64,000 nucleotides of DNA, taken from positions 124,001 through 188,000 of the forward strand of contig NZ_RCVR01000010.1 of the NCBI RefSeq assembly GCF_016107305.1, written 5' to 3'. The DNA comes from Roseomonas sp. KE2513. GTDB taxonomy: Bacteria > Pseudomonadota > Alphaproteobacteria > Acetobacterales > Acetobacteraceae. The notes beneath the pieces were generated by a model. The model saw only the letters and a list, made by a program, of their open reading frames with translations. It ran no database searches and had not been told where the DNA came from. The position numbers were made by a program, and so were the translations under genes. Positions 38,673 through 50,516 of this stretch are shown piece after piece (position 1 is the stretch's first letter; each line of letters opens with the position of its first letter).

Positions 38673-40418
38673 TCAGGCCTCGTGCAGGATGCGGCCGTCC
38701 ACCATCGTCAGCCGGCTGCGGAGATCGCGGATCCGGTCCTCGGGCACGGTGAGGTAATCATCGGAGAGCACGACGAGGTCGGCGAGCTTGCCGGGCTCGA
38801 TGGAGCCGGCGCGGTCGTCCATGAAGTCCACGTCCGCGCTGCCCATAGTGTAGAGGCGGAGCGCCTGCTGGCGAGAGACGGCCATTTCCGGCCCGAGGGG
38901 TTCGGTGATGCGGCCGCGGATCTCCACCTTGCGGGTGACGAGCCACCAGAGCGCGACATAGGGGTTCCAGTGCGCGACGGGCGCATCGGTGCCGGCGCCA
39001 GCGGGGATGCCGCGGTCGAGCACGGCCTTGGTAGGCGTGCACCAGGCGGCGCGCTCCTGGCCCCAGTAGCGCAGCATGTTGTTGGCCAGGCGCACGGACT
39101 GGTCCTGCACGGTGACACGAATGCCAAGCTTTTTCATACGATCGAGCGAGGCCGGCTTGGACAGCATGATGTGCATCGCGGCCCAGCGGAGGTCGGCGAT
39201 GGGATGATCCTGCGCGACCTTCTCCCAGAGGTCGAGCACGTGGTCCGTGGTGGCGTCGCCGACCATGTGGACCTGGAACTGCCAGCCGCGGCTGGCGGCG
39301 AGGCGGAACATCTCCAGCGCCTCCGCGTCGCCGCCGGCGGGACCGAGCAGCTTGCCGCGAAAGGCAGGATCGGTCTGCTCGCCCTCGACGATCTGGTAGG
39401 GGTCGTAGGTCCAGGCGCCCTCCACGCCGCCGTCGTAGAGATACTTGAAGCCGCCGACGCGGAGCCAGTCGTCGCCAAAGTTGGGGGCCATGACGGCGGA
39501 GCGGGCGCGCACGTCGGCCAGCCCCGTCGCCCGCTGCATGATGCGGACGCGGTGCTTCATGCCGCCCATGCGCCAGAGGTCCATATAGGCGCCGATCTCC
39601 TCGGGCGTCGCGCCCGGCTCGGTGGAGGCGGTGACGCCGAGGCCGGTGAGCACGGTGCTGAAGCGCGCCAGGCCTTCGGTGAGCTTTTCCCGCGACATGA
39701 CGGGTAGGAGGCGGCGGACGAGGTTCATCGCCGGGCCTTCGATGAGGAAGCCGGTGGGCTCGCCCCCATCGCCGCGCACGATCACGCCGCCGCGCGGGTC
39801 TTGCGTGTCGCGCGTGATGTTGGCGAGCTTGAGGGCGGCCGAGTTGACGACGGCGACGTGGCCGCCGCGCGGGATGTAGACGGGGTGGTCGGGCGAGATG
39901 CGGTCCAGCTCCTGCCGGGTCGGCATCCGCCCTTCGGCGATCTGGCCCTCGTGCCAGCCGGAAGAGGCGATCACCCACTCGCCCGGTGGCGTGATGGCCA
40001 CGCGCTCGGCCAGGGCGCGGAGCACGGCGTCGAGATTGCGCGCGTCCTCGAGCGCGACGTTGAAGATGTCCCGCGCGGCGCCGAGCGTGTGCAGGTGGCT
40101 GTCGCGCAGGCCGGGGATGACCGTCGCGCCCCGCAGGTCGATGACGCGGGTGCGGGCATTGGCGAGCGCCATGACGGCCGCATCGCTTCCGACCGCGAGG
40201 ATGCGGTTGCCGGCAACGGCGACGGCCTGGGCAGTATCGAAGCCGGCGTTGACCGTCAGCACCTGCGCGTTGCGGAGGATGATATCGGCGGGGACGATCG
40301 GATCGGCCGCCCGGCCCTCACCTGGAAGGAAGGTGAGGCCGACGGTCGCCAGGGCGCTGGAAACCAGTTGCCGGCGCTTCTGGGCGAACCAACCCTCGCG
40401 CGTTTCCCGATCCCGCAT
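38673..40418 (-). CDS. Amidohydrolase family protein, YtcJ-like (Amidohydro_3), exported
   Basis: 581 residues from the ATG at 40418, which has GGAGAA 8 bases upstream. An N-terminal signal-like stretch follows [20 protein letters not shown]. Catalytic layout: [74 protein letters not shown] and [16 protein letters not shown]. YtcJ-type enzymes hydrolyse amide bonds with a metal centre; substrates are mostly unknown. It lies 89 bases after the ABC operon and leads the alcohol-dehydrogenase/sigma run. A second YtcJ-like enzyme is encoded at 47499-49139. Confidence 0.88.
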   Translation of the reverse strand: MRDRETREGWFAQKRRQLVSSALATVGLTFLPGEGRAADPIVPADIILRNAQVLTVNAGFDTAQAVAVAGNRILAVGSDAAVMALANARTRVIDLRGATVIPGLRDSHLHTLGAARDIFNVALEDARNLDAVLRALAERVAITPPGEWVIASSGWHEGQIAEGRMPTRQELDRISPDHPVYIPRGGHVAVVNSAALKLANITRDTQDPRGGVIVRGDGGEPTGFLIEGPAMNLVRRLLPVMSREKLTEGLARFSTVLTGLGVTASTEPGATPEEIGAYMDLWRMGGMKHRVRIMQRATGLADVRARSAVMAPNFGDDWLRVGGFKYLYDGGVEGAWTYDPYQIVEGEQTDPAFRGKLLGPAGGDAEALEMFRLAASRGWQFQVHMVGDATTDHVLDLWEKVAQDHPIADLRWAAMHIMLSKPASLDRMKKLGIRVTVQDQSVRLANNMLRYWGQERAAWCTPTKAVLDRGIPAGAGTDAPVAHWNPYVALWWLVTRKVEIRGRITEPLGPEMAVSRQQALRLYTMGSADVDFMDDRAGSIEPGKLADLVVLSDDYLTVPEDRIRDLRSRLTMVDGRILHEA

Positions 40419-40507
40419 CGCCATTTCTCCGGCCGCAACGCCGGACAGCATGGGCGCGGCGCGGGATGGTCGCAAGCGCCAAGGGCCGAGGCGAGCTTCG
40501 CCCGGTG

Positions 40508-42575
<2,068 letters not shown>

Positions 42576-42579
<4 letters not shown>

Positions 42580-44006
42580 ACCCAGTTGAAGCTCGGCGGG
42601 CTGATGTTCTCCACCGGGCGGTGCGCCCAGTCCTGCGAAGGGGCACGGTCGAGGATGCGCTTCTGGGCGTCGTGCAGGTGGGCGGCCGCCTGCTCGTAAT
42701 CCATCGTCAGCACCATGCCGTCCTTCACGACGAGCTGGCCATCCACGTAGACGTCGCGCAGCGCGCGGTCGCCCGCGGCGTAGACGAGGCTGCGGAGCGG
42801 ATCGCGGCCGGGGCGCATCTGAGGGTGCGCGGCGTTCACCAGCACGATGTCGGCGCGGCAGCCGGCGGAGAGGCGGCCGATATCCTCGCGGCCGAGGGCC
42901 TTGGCGCCACCGATGGTACCGGCGTCGAAGATCTCGGTGGTGGTGACGGCGCGCGGGTCGGTGGCCTGGGTGCGGGCGAGATAGCCGACGAGGCGCATCT
43001 CATCGAGCATGTTGTGCGGGTAGGTGTCGGTGCCGAGGCCCATGTTCACGCCGCGGCGCTTGTAGCGGCCGAAGTTTTTCATGGTGATGCCGCGCCGCGC
43101 AAAAACGGTCGGGCAGTGGGCGACGGTGGTGCCAGTTTCCGCGAGGCGGCCGAGATCGGTGTCGGTGTGCCAGCGCGTCGAGGGGTGTTCGTCGAGGAAG
43201 ATGCCGTGGCCGATGATGGCGCGGTCGTTCAGCAGGCCCATGCTGTCGAGCCAGCCGATGGGCGTCATGCCGTGGCGGCGGGTGATCTCGTGGAACTCCA
43301 CGACGGACTGCGCGGCGTGGATCTGCCAGGAGAGGCCGCGGGCCTTGGCCTCCTGGCTGCTCTCGCGCAGCAGGCCGGGGGCGCAGGTGTCGATCTGGGC
43401 GGGGACGACCATGCCGAAGAGCCGGCCGCTCTCGTGCTGCTCGGCGCGGTCGATGAGCTGGAGGGCCTCGGCCATGGCCTTTTCGCCGGCGGCCTCGTCC
43501 CACTCGTATTCCACGACGTGGCCGTTCTTCGTGAACCAGCGCGCGGACTTGAACATCGGCGCGACGCAGACGCGCATGCCGGATTCCGCCAGCAGGTCGA
43601 GCCAGCCGGGATGCGCCATGGAGAGGTCGGCGACCGTGGTGACGCCGGAGAGGAGGAGTTCGCTGAGCGCCACGCGCACGCAGGAGGGCACTGCCTCCTC
43701 GTCCGCGCGGAAGATCGGCATGAACTCGTAGAGCGAGGAATTGTAGAGGCCGGGGGAACCGATCTCATCCAGCAGACCCTTGTTCATCGGCTCGCTGGAG
43801 GGGTGGGAGTGGATGTTGACGAGGCCGGGCATGACCATGAGGCCGGCGCCCTTGATCTCCTCCTCCGCCGGGCCGGTGTAGCCTCGGCCAACGAAGGTGA
43901 TGGTGCCGCCGTCGAAGGCGACGTCGCTGTCCTGCATGTAGACGTGACGACCCGCGGAGGCGTCCCAGGCGACGACGACGTCGGCGTTGCGGATGACGGT
44001 GGTCAT
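42576..44006 (-). CDS. Amidohydrolase/chlorohydrolase family deaminase (TrzN/SsnA-like)
   Basis: 476 residues from the ATG at 44006. Metal motif [17 protein letters not shown], then [67 protein letters not shown] with the catalytic Asp, and C-terminal [15 protein letters not shown]. This is the Amidohydro_1 group that deaminates or dechlorinates heterocycles (guanine, triazines, methylthioadenosine). Cytosolic. It sits between the binding-protein gene and the first ATPase gene, so it probably acts on the imported compound. Confidence 0.87.
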
Positions 44007-44025
44007 GGTTCTTCCCCGGGTGTTT

Positions 44026-44054
44026 GGGTGGGCGGCCGCGACCGGCGGCCACCC
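44026..44054. other. Hairpin between binding-protein and amidohydrolase genes
   Basis: GGGTGG (44026-44031) pairs with CCACCC (44049-44054), with further partial pairing inside. In the 55-base gap after the binding-protein stop, such a stem could protect the upstream mRNA and partly dampen read-through, as in many binding-protein operons. Imperfect inner pairing. Confidence 0.35.
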
Positions 44055-44061
44055 GGCAGGT

Positions 44062-45654
44062 TTAGCGCGTGAGGCGGATGTCGAGGCCCTTGTAGAGGCC
44101 GACGCCGTAGATGCCGTGCGGGCGGACGCCCTCGGTCCGCTGCGAGGCGGCGACCCAGAGCTGCTCGCGCGCGATGGGCACCCAGACATTGGCGGCGGTG
44201 ATGCGGCGCTGCGCCTCGGCAATTGCCTTCATGCGCTCCTCCTCGGCAAGGCCGGTCTTGGCGATGCGGAGAAGGCGATCGGTCTCCGGGTCGTTCCAGT
44301 TCATCCGGTTCGGCGTCGGGCGATTGCTGCTGTCGAAGTAGAGCGAGAAGCCGTCCGTCGCGGAAATGTAGGGGTAGGACATCATGAAGGCGTCGAATTC
44401 CTGCGTCGCCAGCTTGCCCCAGCCCACGGTCGCGTCCCAGAGCTGCACGCGCATGTCGATGCCGATGCGGCGCAGGTCGGCCTGCATCGCTTCGGACATG
44501 CGGCGCCATTCGGTCGTCTGCAGGCTGTAGAGGAGGAAGGAGGCGCGCTCGCCGTTCTTCACGCGGACGCCGTCAGGGCCGGGCACCCAGCCGGCGGCGT
44601 CGAGCACGCGCTTCGCGTCCTCGGGATCGAAGCGCGGCACCATCTTCGCGGCCTCGGCATCGTAGCCGACGGTGCGCGGGTTCAGGTAGCCATCGGCCGG
44701 GTCGGCGGCGCCAAAGAAGGTGGCCTGCACGACCGCGTTGCGGTTGGTGCCCAGGTTGATGGCGCGGCGGATGGCTGGGTCGCTCACCACGGGCTTGTCC
44801 ACCTTGAAGCCCATGAAGAAGTCCCAGAAGTAGTTCTCCTGGCGGGCAAGCTTCACGGTCGGCACGTTCCGCAGCCCGGCGAGGGCGAATTGCGGGATGT
44901 ACTGCGTGACGTCGCCCTGGCCGGACTGGAGCGCGGCGAGGCGGGTGTTGGCCTCGGGGATGATGCGCCAGATCACGCGGTCAACCTGCGGCGCCGGGTT
45001 GTTGTAGAGCGGCGGTCCCCAGCGGTAGTTCGGGTGGCGCGTCAGCACGAAGTCCTGGCGCGGCGACCAGGAGCCCCAGCAGTAGGGACCGGTGCCGTTG
45101 AAGCCCTGCACGCCGAAATTGGGGCCGAGCTTCTCCACCGTCGCCTGGTCCACCACGGAGGCGAAGAAGAGGGTGAGCTGATAGAGCAGCTCACCGTAGG
45201 GTTCCTTCAGCTTGTACTCGACGGTGTAGTCGTCGGTGGCCACAACATCGTCCACCGGGCCCGCGCGCCAGCGGACGGGGGAGCGGGTCGCGGGGTCGAT
45301 CCAGCGCTTGATGGTGTAGACCACGTCGCGCGCGGTGAAGGGCTTGCCGTCGCAGAAGGTGACGTCGCGGCGAAGCTTGAAGGTGTAGGTCTTGCCGTCC
45401 TCGGACACGGTCCAGGATTCGGCGAGGCCGGGGCGCACCGTGCGCTGGTCCCAGTCGAGGGAGACGAGCGTGTCGCTCATCATGTAGATGACCTCGCCGG
45501 CGCCGCGGGCGGTGGAGCGGGGCGGGTCGTAGTTGTCGGCGTCGATCTCGCGGAGCACCACGAGGGTGTTGCGCGGCGCGGCCTGGGCGAGGGCGTCGGC
45601 GGCGGGAGCCGCGACGCCCAGGGCCAGTAAGCCCGCGTATAGCCACTTCTTCAT
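44062..45654 (-). CDS. ABC transporter substrate-binding protein, oligopeptide family (SBP family 5)
   Basis: 530 residues from the ATG at 45654. Signal peptide MKKWLYAGLLALGVAAPAA, cleaved near ALAQA. The SBP_bac_5 blocks follow: IDADNYDPPRSTARGAGEV, LVSLDWDQRTVRPGLAESW, FKLRRDVTFCDGKPFTARDV, FNGTGPYCWGSW, PNYRWGPPLYNN, IPEANTRLAALQSGQGD, DPAIRRAINLGTNR. Periplasmic receptor for the importer; peptides or other amphipathic amides are likely ligands. 20 bases after the second permease gene. Confidence 0.93.
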   Translation of the reverse strand: MKKWLYAGLLALGVAAPAADALAQAAPRNTLVVLREIDADNYDPPRSTARGAGEVIYMMSDTLVSLDWDQRTVRPGLAESWTVSEDGKTYTFKLRRDVTFCDGKPFTARDVVYTIKRWIDPATRSPVRWRAGPVDDVVATDDYTVEYKLKEPYGELLYQLTLFFASVVDQATVEKLGPNFGVQGFNGTGPYCWGSWSPRQDFVLTRHPNYRWGPPLYNNPAPQVDRVIWRIIPEANTRLAALQSGQGDVTQYIPQFALAGLRNVPTVKLARQENYFWDFFMGFKVDKPVVSDPAIRRAINLGTNRNAVVQATFFGAADPADGYLNPRTVGYDAEAAKMVPRFDPEDAKRVLDAAGWVPGPDGVRVKNGERASFLLYSLQTTEWRRMSEAMQADLRRIGIDMRVQLWDATVGWGKLATQEFDAFMMSYPYISATDGFSLYFDSSNRPTPNRMNWNDPETDRLLRIAKTGLAEEERMKAIAEAQRRITAANVWVPIAREQLWVAASQRTEGVRPHGIYGVGLYKGLDIRLTR

Positions 45655-45674
45655 CGTCAATCCCTCTCTCGTTG

Positions 45675-46556
45675 CTAGGTGCGGAGCCGGGGGTCGAGCG
45701 CGTCGCGCAGCGCATCTCCCAGCACGTTGAAGGCGAGCACCACCGCGAAGATGGCGACGCAGGGGATCACCGCGATGTGCGGCGCGAAGAACAGGAAGTT
45801 GCGGCCGTCGCTCGCCATGGCGCCGAGTTCCGCGATCGGCGGCTGCGCGCCGAGGCCGAGGAAGGAGAGCGCGGAGCCCAGTAGGATCACCTGGCCGAAG
45901 CGGAGCGTCGCGAAGACGAAGATGGAGGAGAGGCAGTTGGGCGCGACGTGGCGGAGGATGATGCGGGCATCCGACATGCCGGTCGCGCGCGCCGCCTCGA
46001 TGTAGTCGAGGCCCATCACCGCCAGCGCGGAGCCGCGGACGATGCGGGCCATGAGCGGGATCGTCGCGACGGAGAGGGCCAGCACCACGGCCTGAATGCC
46101 CGGGCCGAAGATGGCCGCGAGCGCTAGGCCGAAGAGGATGGCGGGGAAGGAGAGCATGACGTCCATCAGCCGCATCAGCAGCCCGTCGATCCGGCGGTAA
46201 TAGGCAGCGGCGAAGCCAACCAGCGCACCGAGGATGCCGCCGATGGCGACCGAGGCGAGGCCCATCAACAGAGTGACGCGAAGCCCGTAGAGGACGCGGG
46301 TGACCATATTCCGGCCCTGCGCGTCCGCGCCCAACGGCAGGCCCGGCGAGCCCGGCACCTGCATGGCGAGCGAGAGGTCGTTATCGAAGGGATCGGTGGG
46401 CGAGAGGACGGGCGCGAGGAGCGCGGCGCCGATCACCAGCACGACTAGCACGAGGGCGAAGGCGGCGGCCGGCTCGCGCAGCAGCCGCGCGAGGGTACCG
46501 GGCCGCTTGGGCGGCGCGGCTTCTTGCTGAACCAGGGGTTCGATCGCGGCGCTCAT
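45675..46556 (-). CDS. ABC transporter permease, oligopeptide type (DppC/OppC-like)
   Basis: 293 residues from the ATG at 46556, which overlaps the upstream permease stop by one base (TGATG). TM1 AAFALVLVVLVIGAALLAPV, then the OppC-like PLGADAQGRNMVTRVLYGLR, VMLSFPAILFGLALA, and the EAA loop DYIEAARATGMSDARIILRHVAPN. Five to six helices in all. Forms the channel with the other permease. Confidence 0.93.
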   Translation of the reverse strand: MSAAIEPLVQQEAAPPKRPGTLARLLREPAAAFALVLVVLVIGAALLAPVLSPTDPFDNDLSLAMQVPGSPGLPLGADAQGRNMVTRVLYGLRVTLLMGLASVAIGGILGALVGFAAAYYRRIDGLLMRLMDVMLSFPAILFGLALAAIFGPGIQAVVLALSVATIPLMARIVRGSALAVMGLDYIEAARATGMSDARIILRHVAPNCLSSIFVFATLRFGQVILLGSALSFLGLGAQPPIAELGAMASDGRNFLFFAPHIAVIPCVAIFAVVLAFNVLGDALRDALDPRLRT

Positions 46557-47494
46557 CAGGCGCGCATCCGGGGGTCGAGGGCGGCGTAGAGCACGTCCAC
46601 CACGAGGTTGATGAGGATGAAGCCGAGCGAAAGGACGATGATGGTACCCTGCGCCATCGGGAAATCCGCAGAGAGGATGGCGCCGACCGCCAGCCGCCCG
46701 ACACCGGGCCAAGAGAAGACGGTTTCCGTGACCACCGCGCCGCCCAGCAGGAAGCCGATCTGCAACCCGATGAGGGTGACGACGGGGATCATCGCGTTGC
46801 GCAGCGCGTGGCGGGTGACGACGCGGAACTCGCCGAGACCCTTCGCGCGGGCGGTGCGGACATGCTCCACGCCGAGCACGTCGAGCACGGCGGTGCGGGT
46901 CATGCGCGCGACGGGCCCGATGAAGGTGCCGCCAAGGGTGAGCGCCGGCAGGATGATCCCCATTAGCCCCTCCTCCGTCCAGAGCGGGCCGGCGCGGCCG
47001 GTGAAGGGAAGGAGCTGGAGCTTGAAGCCGACATACCAGATGAGGACGAGCCCGAGGAAGAAGACGGGGATGGATCCGCCCGCCACCGCGAAGGCGGTGA
47101 TGAGGCGATCGACCAGCTTGCCGCGGCGATAGGCGCCGATGGTGCCGAGCGCGATACCGATGGGGATCGACCAGATGAGGCTGGCGAACATCAGCTCCAG
47201 CGTCGGGCCGACGGTGTTGCCGAGCTCCTGCAGCACGGGAACGTTGTTGATGATGGAGACGCCGAGATCCCCGTGCAGCAGGCGCCAGAGATAGAGCCCG
47301 AACTGGGTGTAGAGCGGCTTGTCGAGGCCCATGTCGGCGCGGATGGCGGCCACGACGTCGGGCGTCGCGGAGGGGCCGGCGCGAACCAGGGCGGGATCGT
47401 TCGGGACCACCTGCATCAGCAGGAAGCCCACAAGCACCACCCCGAAGAGAACGGGAATGGCCATAAGAAGCCGCTGGACGGCGTGGCGGCCCAT
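46556..47494 (-). CDS. ABC transporter permease, oligopeptide type (DppB/OppB-like)
   Basis: 312 residues. The N-terminal helix MAIPVLFGVVLVGFLLMQVV, then RADMGLDKPLYTQFGLYLWR, HGDLGVSIINN, GPTLELMFASLIWSIPIGIA and the EAA loop EHVRTARAKGLGEFRVVTRHA. Six helices; partner of the downstream permease. 4 bases after the upstream amidohydrolase stop. Confidence 0.93.
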   Translation of the reverse strand: MGRHAVQRLLMAIPVLFGVVLVGFLLMQVVPNDPALVRAGPSATPDVVAAIRADMGLDKPLYTQFGLYLWRLLHGDLGVSIINNVPVLQELGNTVGPTLELMFASLIWSIPIGIALGTIGAYRRGKLVDRLITAFAVAGGSIPVFFLGLVLIWYVGFKLQLLPFTGRAGPLWTEEGLMGIILPALTLGGTFIGPVARMTRTAVLDVLGVEHVRTARAKGLGEFRVVTRHALRNAMIPVVTLIGLQIGFLLGGAVVTETVFSWPGVGRLAVGAILSADFPMAQGTIIVLSLGFILINLVVDVLYAALDPRMRA

Positions 47495-47498
47495 GGGG

Positions 47499-49139
47499 TC
47501 AGGCCGTGGCCAGGGCGCGAAGGGCGCCGTGGCGGTCGAAGATCGGGGTGCCGCCGCGGAGCGTGAGGTCGGCCTCCGTGGTCAGGACCTCCTCTGGATC
47601 GATGGCGAAGATGTCACGCGACAGGACGGCGACATCGGCGAGCATGCCGGGTTCCAGCGTGCCGCGGCGGTCCTCGGCGAATTGCGAGTAGGCGCCGCAC
47701 CAGGTGTAGCAATGCACGGCCTGCTCGGCCGTCAGTGCCTCGGACGCGCCGAGAACAGTGCCCTTGTTCGTCTTGCGAGTGAGCATGGTGAAGAGGTTGA
47801 TGAAGGGATCGACCGTGCAGACGGGGCTGTCGGAGGAGGCGGCGGGATTGTGGCCCTCCTCCAGCCAGGTACGCATGGGATAGGAAACCTCGGTGCGTTC
47901 GAGGCCGAGGTTCTTCACGTAGAGGTCGCCGAACTCGTAGAGGAAAACGGGCTGAGGCACAGGAAGGATCCCGTTGGCCTTCATCCGCGCGCGCTGGTCG
48001 GCGTTGAGGAAGCCACAGTGCTCGATGCGGTGGCGGCGGCCGGCGAGGGGCGCGTCGCCCTCCCCTGCCCTCTCCATGCCGACCAGCACCTGCTCGATCG
48101 CGGCATCGCCGATGGCGTGGATGTCGAGTTGCCAGCCCTGGCGGTGATAGAGGGCGAGCAGGCGGTGCATCGTCTCGTCCGGGAACATGAACATCCCCGT
48201 CCCACCGCCCGCGCTCTCCAGGTAGGGGTCGAAGAAGGCGGCAGTCAGGCCACCGGCGGAGCCGTCGCCGAAGACCTTCACGGCGCCCCAGGCGAGCATG
48301 TCGTCCGTGTGGTCGGGGCGCAGGCCCTCGTTCCAGGCGCTTTCCGCGATGCCCTCGGGATTGCCGGCCAGCACCTGCCACATGCGCTGCACCAGCCGCC
48401 CCTCGGCAAGGGTGCGGCGGTAGGCGGCGATCTCGTTCAGCCCCGCGGTCATGCCGACATTCATGTCGGAGGCGGTTGCGAAGCCGCGGGAGGCGAGGTC
48501 CCGGCCGGCGGCCTCGATGGCCGCGACCATGTGCTCCTCGGAGGGGAGCGGGGCGGAGTCGAGCACCAGCCGGCGGGCGCGCTCGAGGAAGAGGCCGGTG
48601 AGGGCGCCGTTGCGGCGCTCGATGGAGCCGCCCTCGGGGTCCGGCGTGTTGTGGCCAACGCCGGCGGCGCGAAGGGCGGCGGTGTTGGCGACGCCCATAT
48701 GGCCGCAGGTTCGGGTGATGAAGACAGGGTTGTCCGGCGAGACGCGGTCCAGCTCCTCGGCCGTCGGGTGGCGGCCGATGTCGAGGGCGCCGTGGTCGTA
48801 GCCGCGGCCGAGGACCCACTCGCCCTTTTTCGCCCCCTTCACGCCCTCCCCGATGCGGCGCAGCACCTCATCGAATGTCCGCACCTCCTCCGCGCGAAGG
48901 TTCACCTGGGAGAGGCCGAGGCCGTAGGGCAGCAGGTGCATGTGGGCCTCGTTGAAGGCCGGGATGGCGACCCTGCCCCCGAGATCCAGCCGCCGCGTGC
49001 CGGGCGGGGCGGCGGCCTCCACCTCCTCCGCCGTGCCGACGGCGGCGACGCGGCCGCCGCTGATCAGCAGGGCTTCCGCGAAGCCGTTCGCGAGGCCGCG
49101 GAAGATGCGGCCGCCAGCAATAAGGAGAGGCTCGCTCAA
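47499..49139 (-). CDS. Amidohydrolase family protein, YtcJ-like (Amidohydro_3), cytosolic
   Basis: 546 residues from a TTG at 49139 that overlaps the aldolase stop (TTGA). Motifs: LLIAGGRIFRGLANGF, VAIPAFNEAHMHLLPYGLG, VLGRGYDHGALDIGRHPTAE, VFITRTCGHMGVAN, LDIHAIGDAAIEQVLVGM, RHRIEHCGFL, ASSDSPVCTVDPF, RGTLEPGMLADVAVLS. No signal peptide, unlike the YtcJ-like protein at 38673-40418. Probably opens an amide or hydantoin-like bond in the imported substrate. Second gene of the importer operon. Confidence 0.88.
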   Translation of the reverse strand: MSEPLLIAGGRIFRGLANGFAEALLISGGRVAAVGTAEEVEAAAPPGTRRLDLGGRVAIPAFNEAHMHLLPYGLGLSQVNLRAEEVRTFDEVLRRIGEGVKGAKKGEWVLGRGYDHGALDIGRHPTAEELDRVSPDNPVFITRTCGHMGVANTAALRAAGVGHNTPDPEGGSIERRNGALTGLFLERARRLVLDSAPLPSEEHMVAAIEAAGRDLASRGFATASDMNVGMTAGLNEIAAYRRTLAEGRLVQRMWQVLAGNPEGIAESAWNEGLRPDHTDDMLAWGAVKVFGDGSAGGLTAAFFDPYLESAGGGTGMFMFPDETMHRLLALYHRQGWQLDIHAIGDAAIEQVLVGMERAGEGDAPLAGRRHRIEHCGFLNADQRARMKANGILPVPQPVFLYEFGDLYVKNLGLERTEVSYPMRTWLEEGHNPAASSDSPVCTVDPFINLFTMLTRKTNKGTVLGASEALTAEQAVHCYTWCGAYSQFAEDRRGTLEPGMLADVAVLSRDIFAIDPEEVLTTEADLTLRGGTPIFDRHGALRALATA

Positions 49140-49918
49140 GAACGGTAGTCCGTGCCCTGGCCCTCGATCATCGTCAGGGCGGATTCCCAGGCGAACTGCG
49201 CATGGGTGAGGGTATGCGGGCCGTTGAACTGGGCGGCGGTCTTCAGGCGCACCTCCTCGGGCGGGAAGACCAGTTCGCTGCCGCCCGCGAGCGCCGCGAC
49301 CTGCGCTTGGCAGGCGCGCTCCAGGTAGTAGATCTGATTCCAAGCCTCCGGGATGGTGCGGCCGCCGACGAGCAACCCGTGGTTGAGCAGGATCATCGCC
49401 TTGTTGCTGGGGCCGAGGTCCGCGATCAGCCGGTCGCGCTCATCGAGGTCAAGCGCGATGCCCTCATAGCCGTGGTAGGAGAGGTGCCCGTAGAACTTCA
49501 GCGCGTGCTGGCTGATCGGCAGCAGCCCGTGCTTCTGGCAGGACACCGCGATACCCGCCGCCGTATGGGTGTGCACGACGCAGGTGAGGTCCTCCCGCGC
49601 CATGTGGATGGCGGAGTGGATGGTGAAGCCGGCGGCGTTCACGCGGCGCGAGGCGGGCTCGTCATCCAGAACGTTGCCATCGAGATCGACCTTCACGAGG
49701 TCGCTCGCGCGCATGTTCTCGAAGAGCACGCCGTAGCGGTTGATGAGGAAGTGGTGCTCCGGCCCCGGGATGCGGGCGGAGATGTGGGTGTAGATGAAGT
49801 CCGTCATCCGGTGGAGCGCCACCAGACGGTAGAGCGCCGCGAGGTCGCAGCGGACGGACCACTCCTCGGGCGACATGCCAGCGGGCATCCGGCTCTCTGC
49901 TTGGATCACGACGTTCAT
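49136..49918 (-). CDS. Class II aldolase/adducin family protein
   Basis: 260 residues from the ATG at 49918. The fold of fuculose-phosphate aldolase: CDLAALYRLVALHRMTDFIY, THISARIPGPEHHFLIN, VLFENMRASDLVKVDLDG, AIHMAREDLTCVVHTHT with the zinc His residues, and KAMILLNHGLLVGGRTI with the third His. Possible reactions are aldol cleavage or decarboxylation. First gene of the importer operon, so it likely acts in the same degradative route. The upstream 157 bases should contain the operon promoter. Confidence 0.88.
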   Translation of the reverse strand: MNVVIQAESRMPAGMSPEEWSVRCDLAALYRLVALHRMTDFIYTHISARIPGPEHHFLINRYGVLFENMRASDLVKVDLDGNVLDDEPASRRVNAAGFTIHSAIHMAREDLTCVVHTHTAAGIAVSCQKHGLLPISQHALKFYGHLSYHGYEGIALDLDERDRLIADLGPSNKAMILLNHGLLVGGRTIPEAWNQIYYLERACQAQVAALAGGSELVFPPEEVRLKTAAQFNGPHTLTHAQFAWESALTMIEGQGTDYRS

Positions 49919-50075
49919 GGCGGGGACCCTCCGTGCGGGGCGGGAGGTTCCGCCGGGCGCCATGGGGCGTCAACCCGCATTTGGCTGCTTCCAGGCCCCT
50001 CCCCGGCGGCGACGGGCCGGTGTTTGCCGCACCGGGGCGCAGGCTGCCGCCGTCTTGGGCGGGGGCAGGTACGGA

Positions 50076-50516
50076 TCAGGTGCGGCGAAGTGCCAGGCGC
50101 TCGGGCGGCGGGCCGGGGGGCACGGCGGCGAAGGCGGCCCGTGTCTCCTCCGGCCATCGGCTCACGCGGCGCAGTGAGAGGTCCACGCAGAGGAAGAGCA
50201 GCTCGCAGCGGGCGCTCTCGAACCCCTCCTCGGCGTGGAACAGGCGGTGGCGGATGAGGAGGCGCTTCTCGTCATGCGCCAGCACCTCGCTCTCGGCGGC
50301 CAGCGGGTCGTCGAGGCGCACCTCGCGGCGGTAGGCCACCCAGTTCTCGGCGGCAAAGGTGCCGAGGCCGCGCGCGACGAAGGGCTCGCCCAGGCCGAGG
50401 GTGGGCCAGAGCGCGTCGGTCGCCAGGTCGAAGACGCTAACATAGGGCGCGACGTTCATGTGGCCGTAGTGGTCCACCCATTCCGGGCGGACCCGCACGA
50501 GGACGGGGCGCGTCAC
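50076..50516 (-). CDS. Acyl-CoA thioesterase, hot-dog fold (4-hydroxybenzoyl-CoA type)
   Basis: 146 residues from a GTG at 50516 that overlaps the methyltransferase stop (GTGA); an ATG at 50537 would add seven residues and overlap by 25 bases. Key motif RPEWVDHYGHMNVAPYVSVF, matching the D..GHMN..Y...F site of 4HBT-like enzymes, then YRREVRLDDPLAAESEVLAH, RLLIRHRLFHAEEGFESA. Cleaves an acyl- or aroyl-CoA. Last of a three-gene overlapping set. Confidence 0.85.
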   Translation of the reverse strand: MTRPVLVRVRPEWVDHYGHMNVAPYVSVFDLATDALWPTLGLGEPFVARGLGTFAAENWVAYRREVRLDDPLAAESEVLAHDEKRLLIRHRLFHAEEGFESARCELLFLCVDLSLRRVSRWPEETRAAFAAVPPGPPPERLALRRT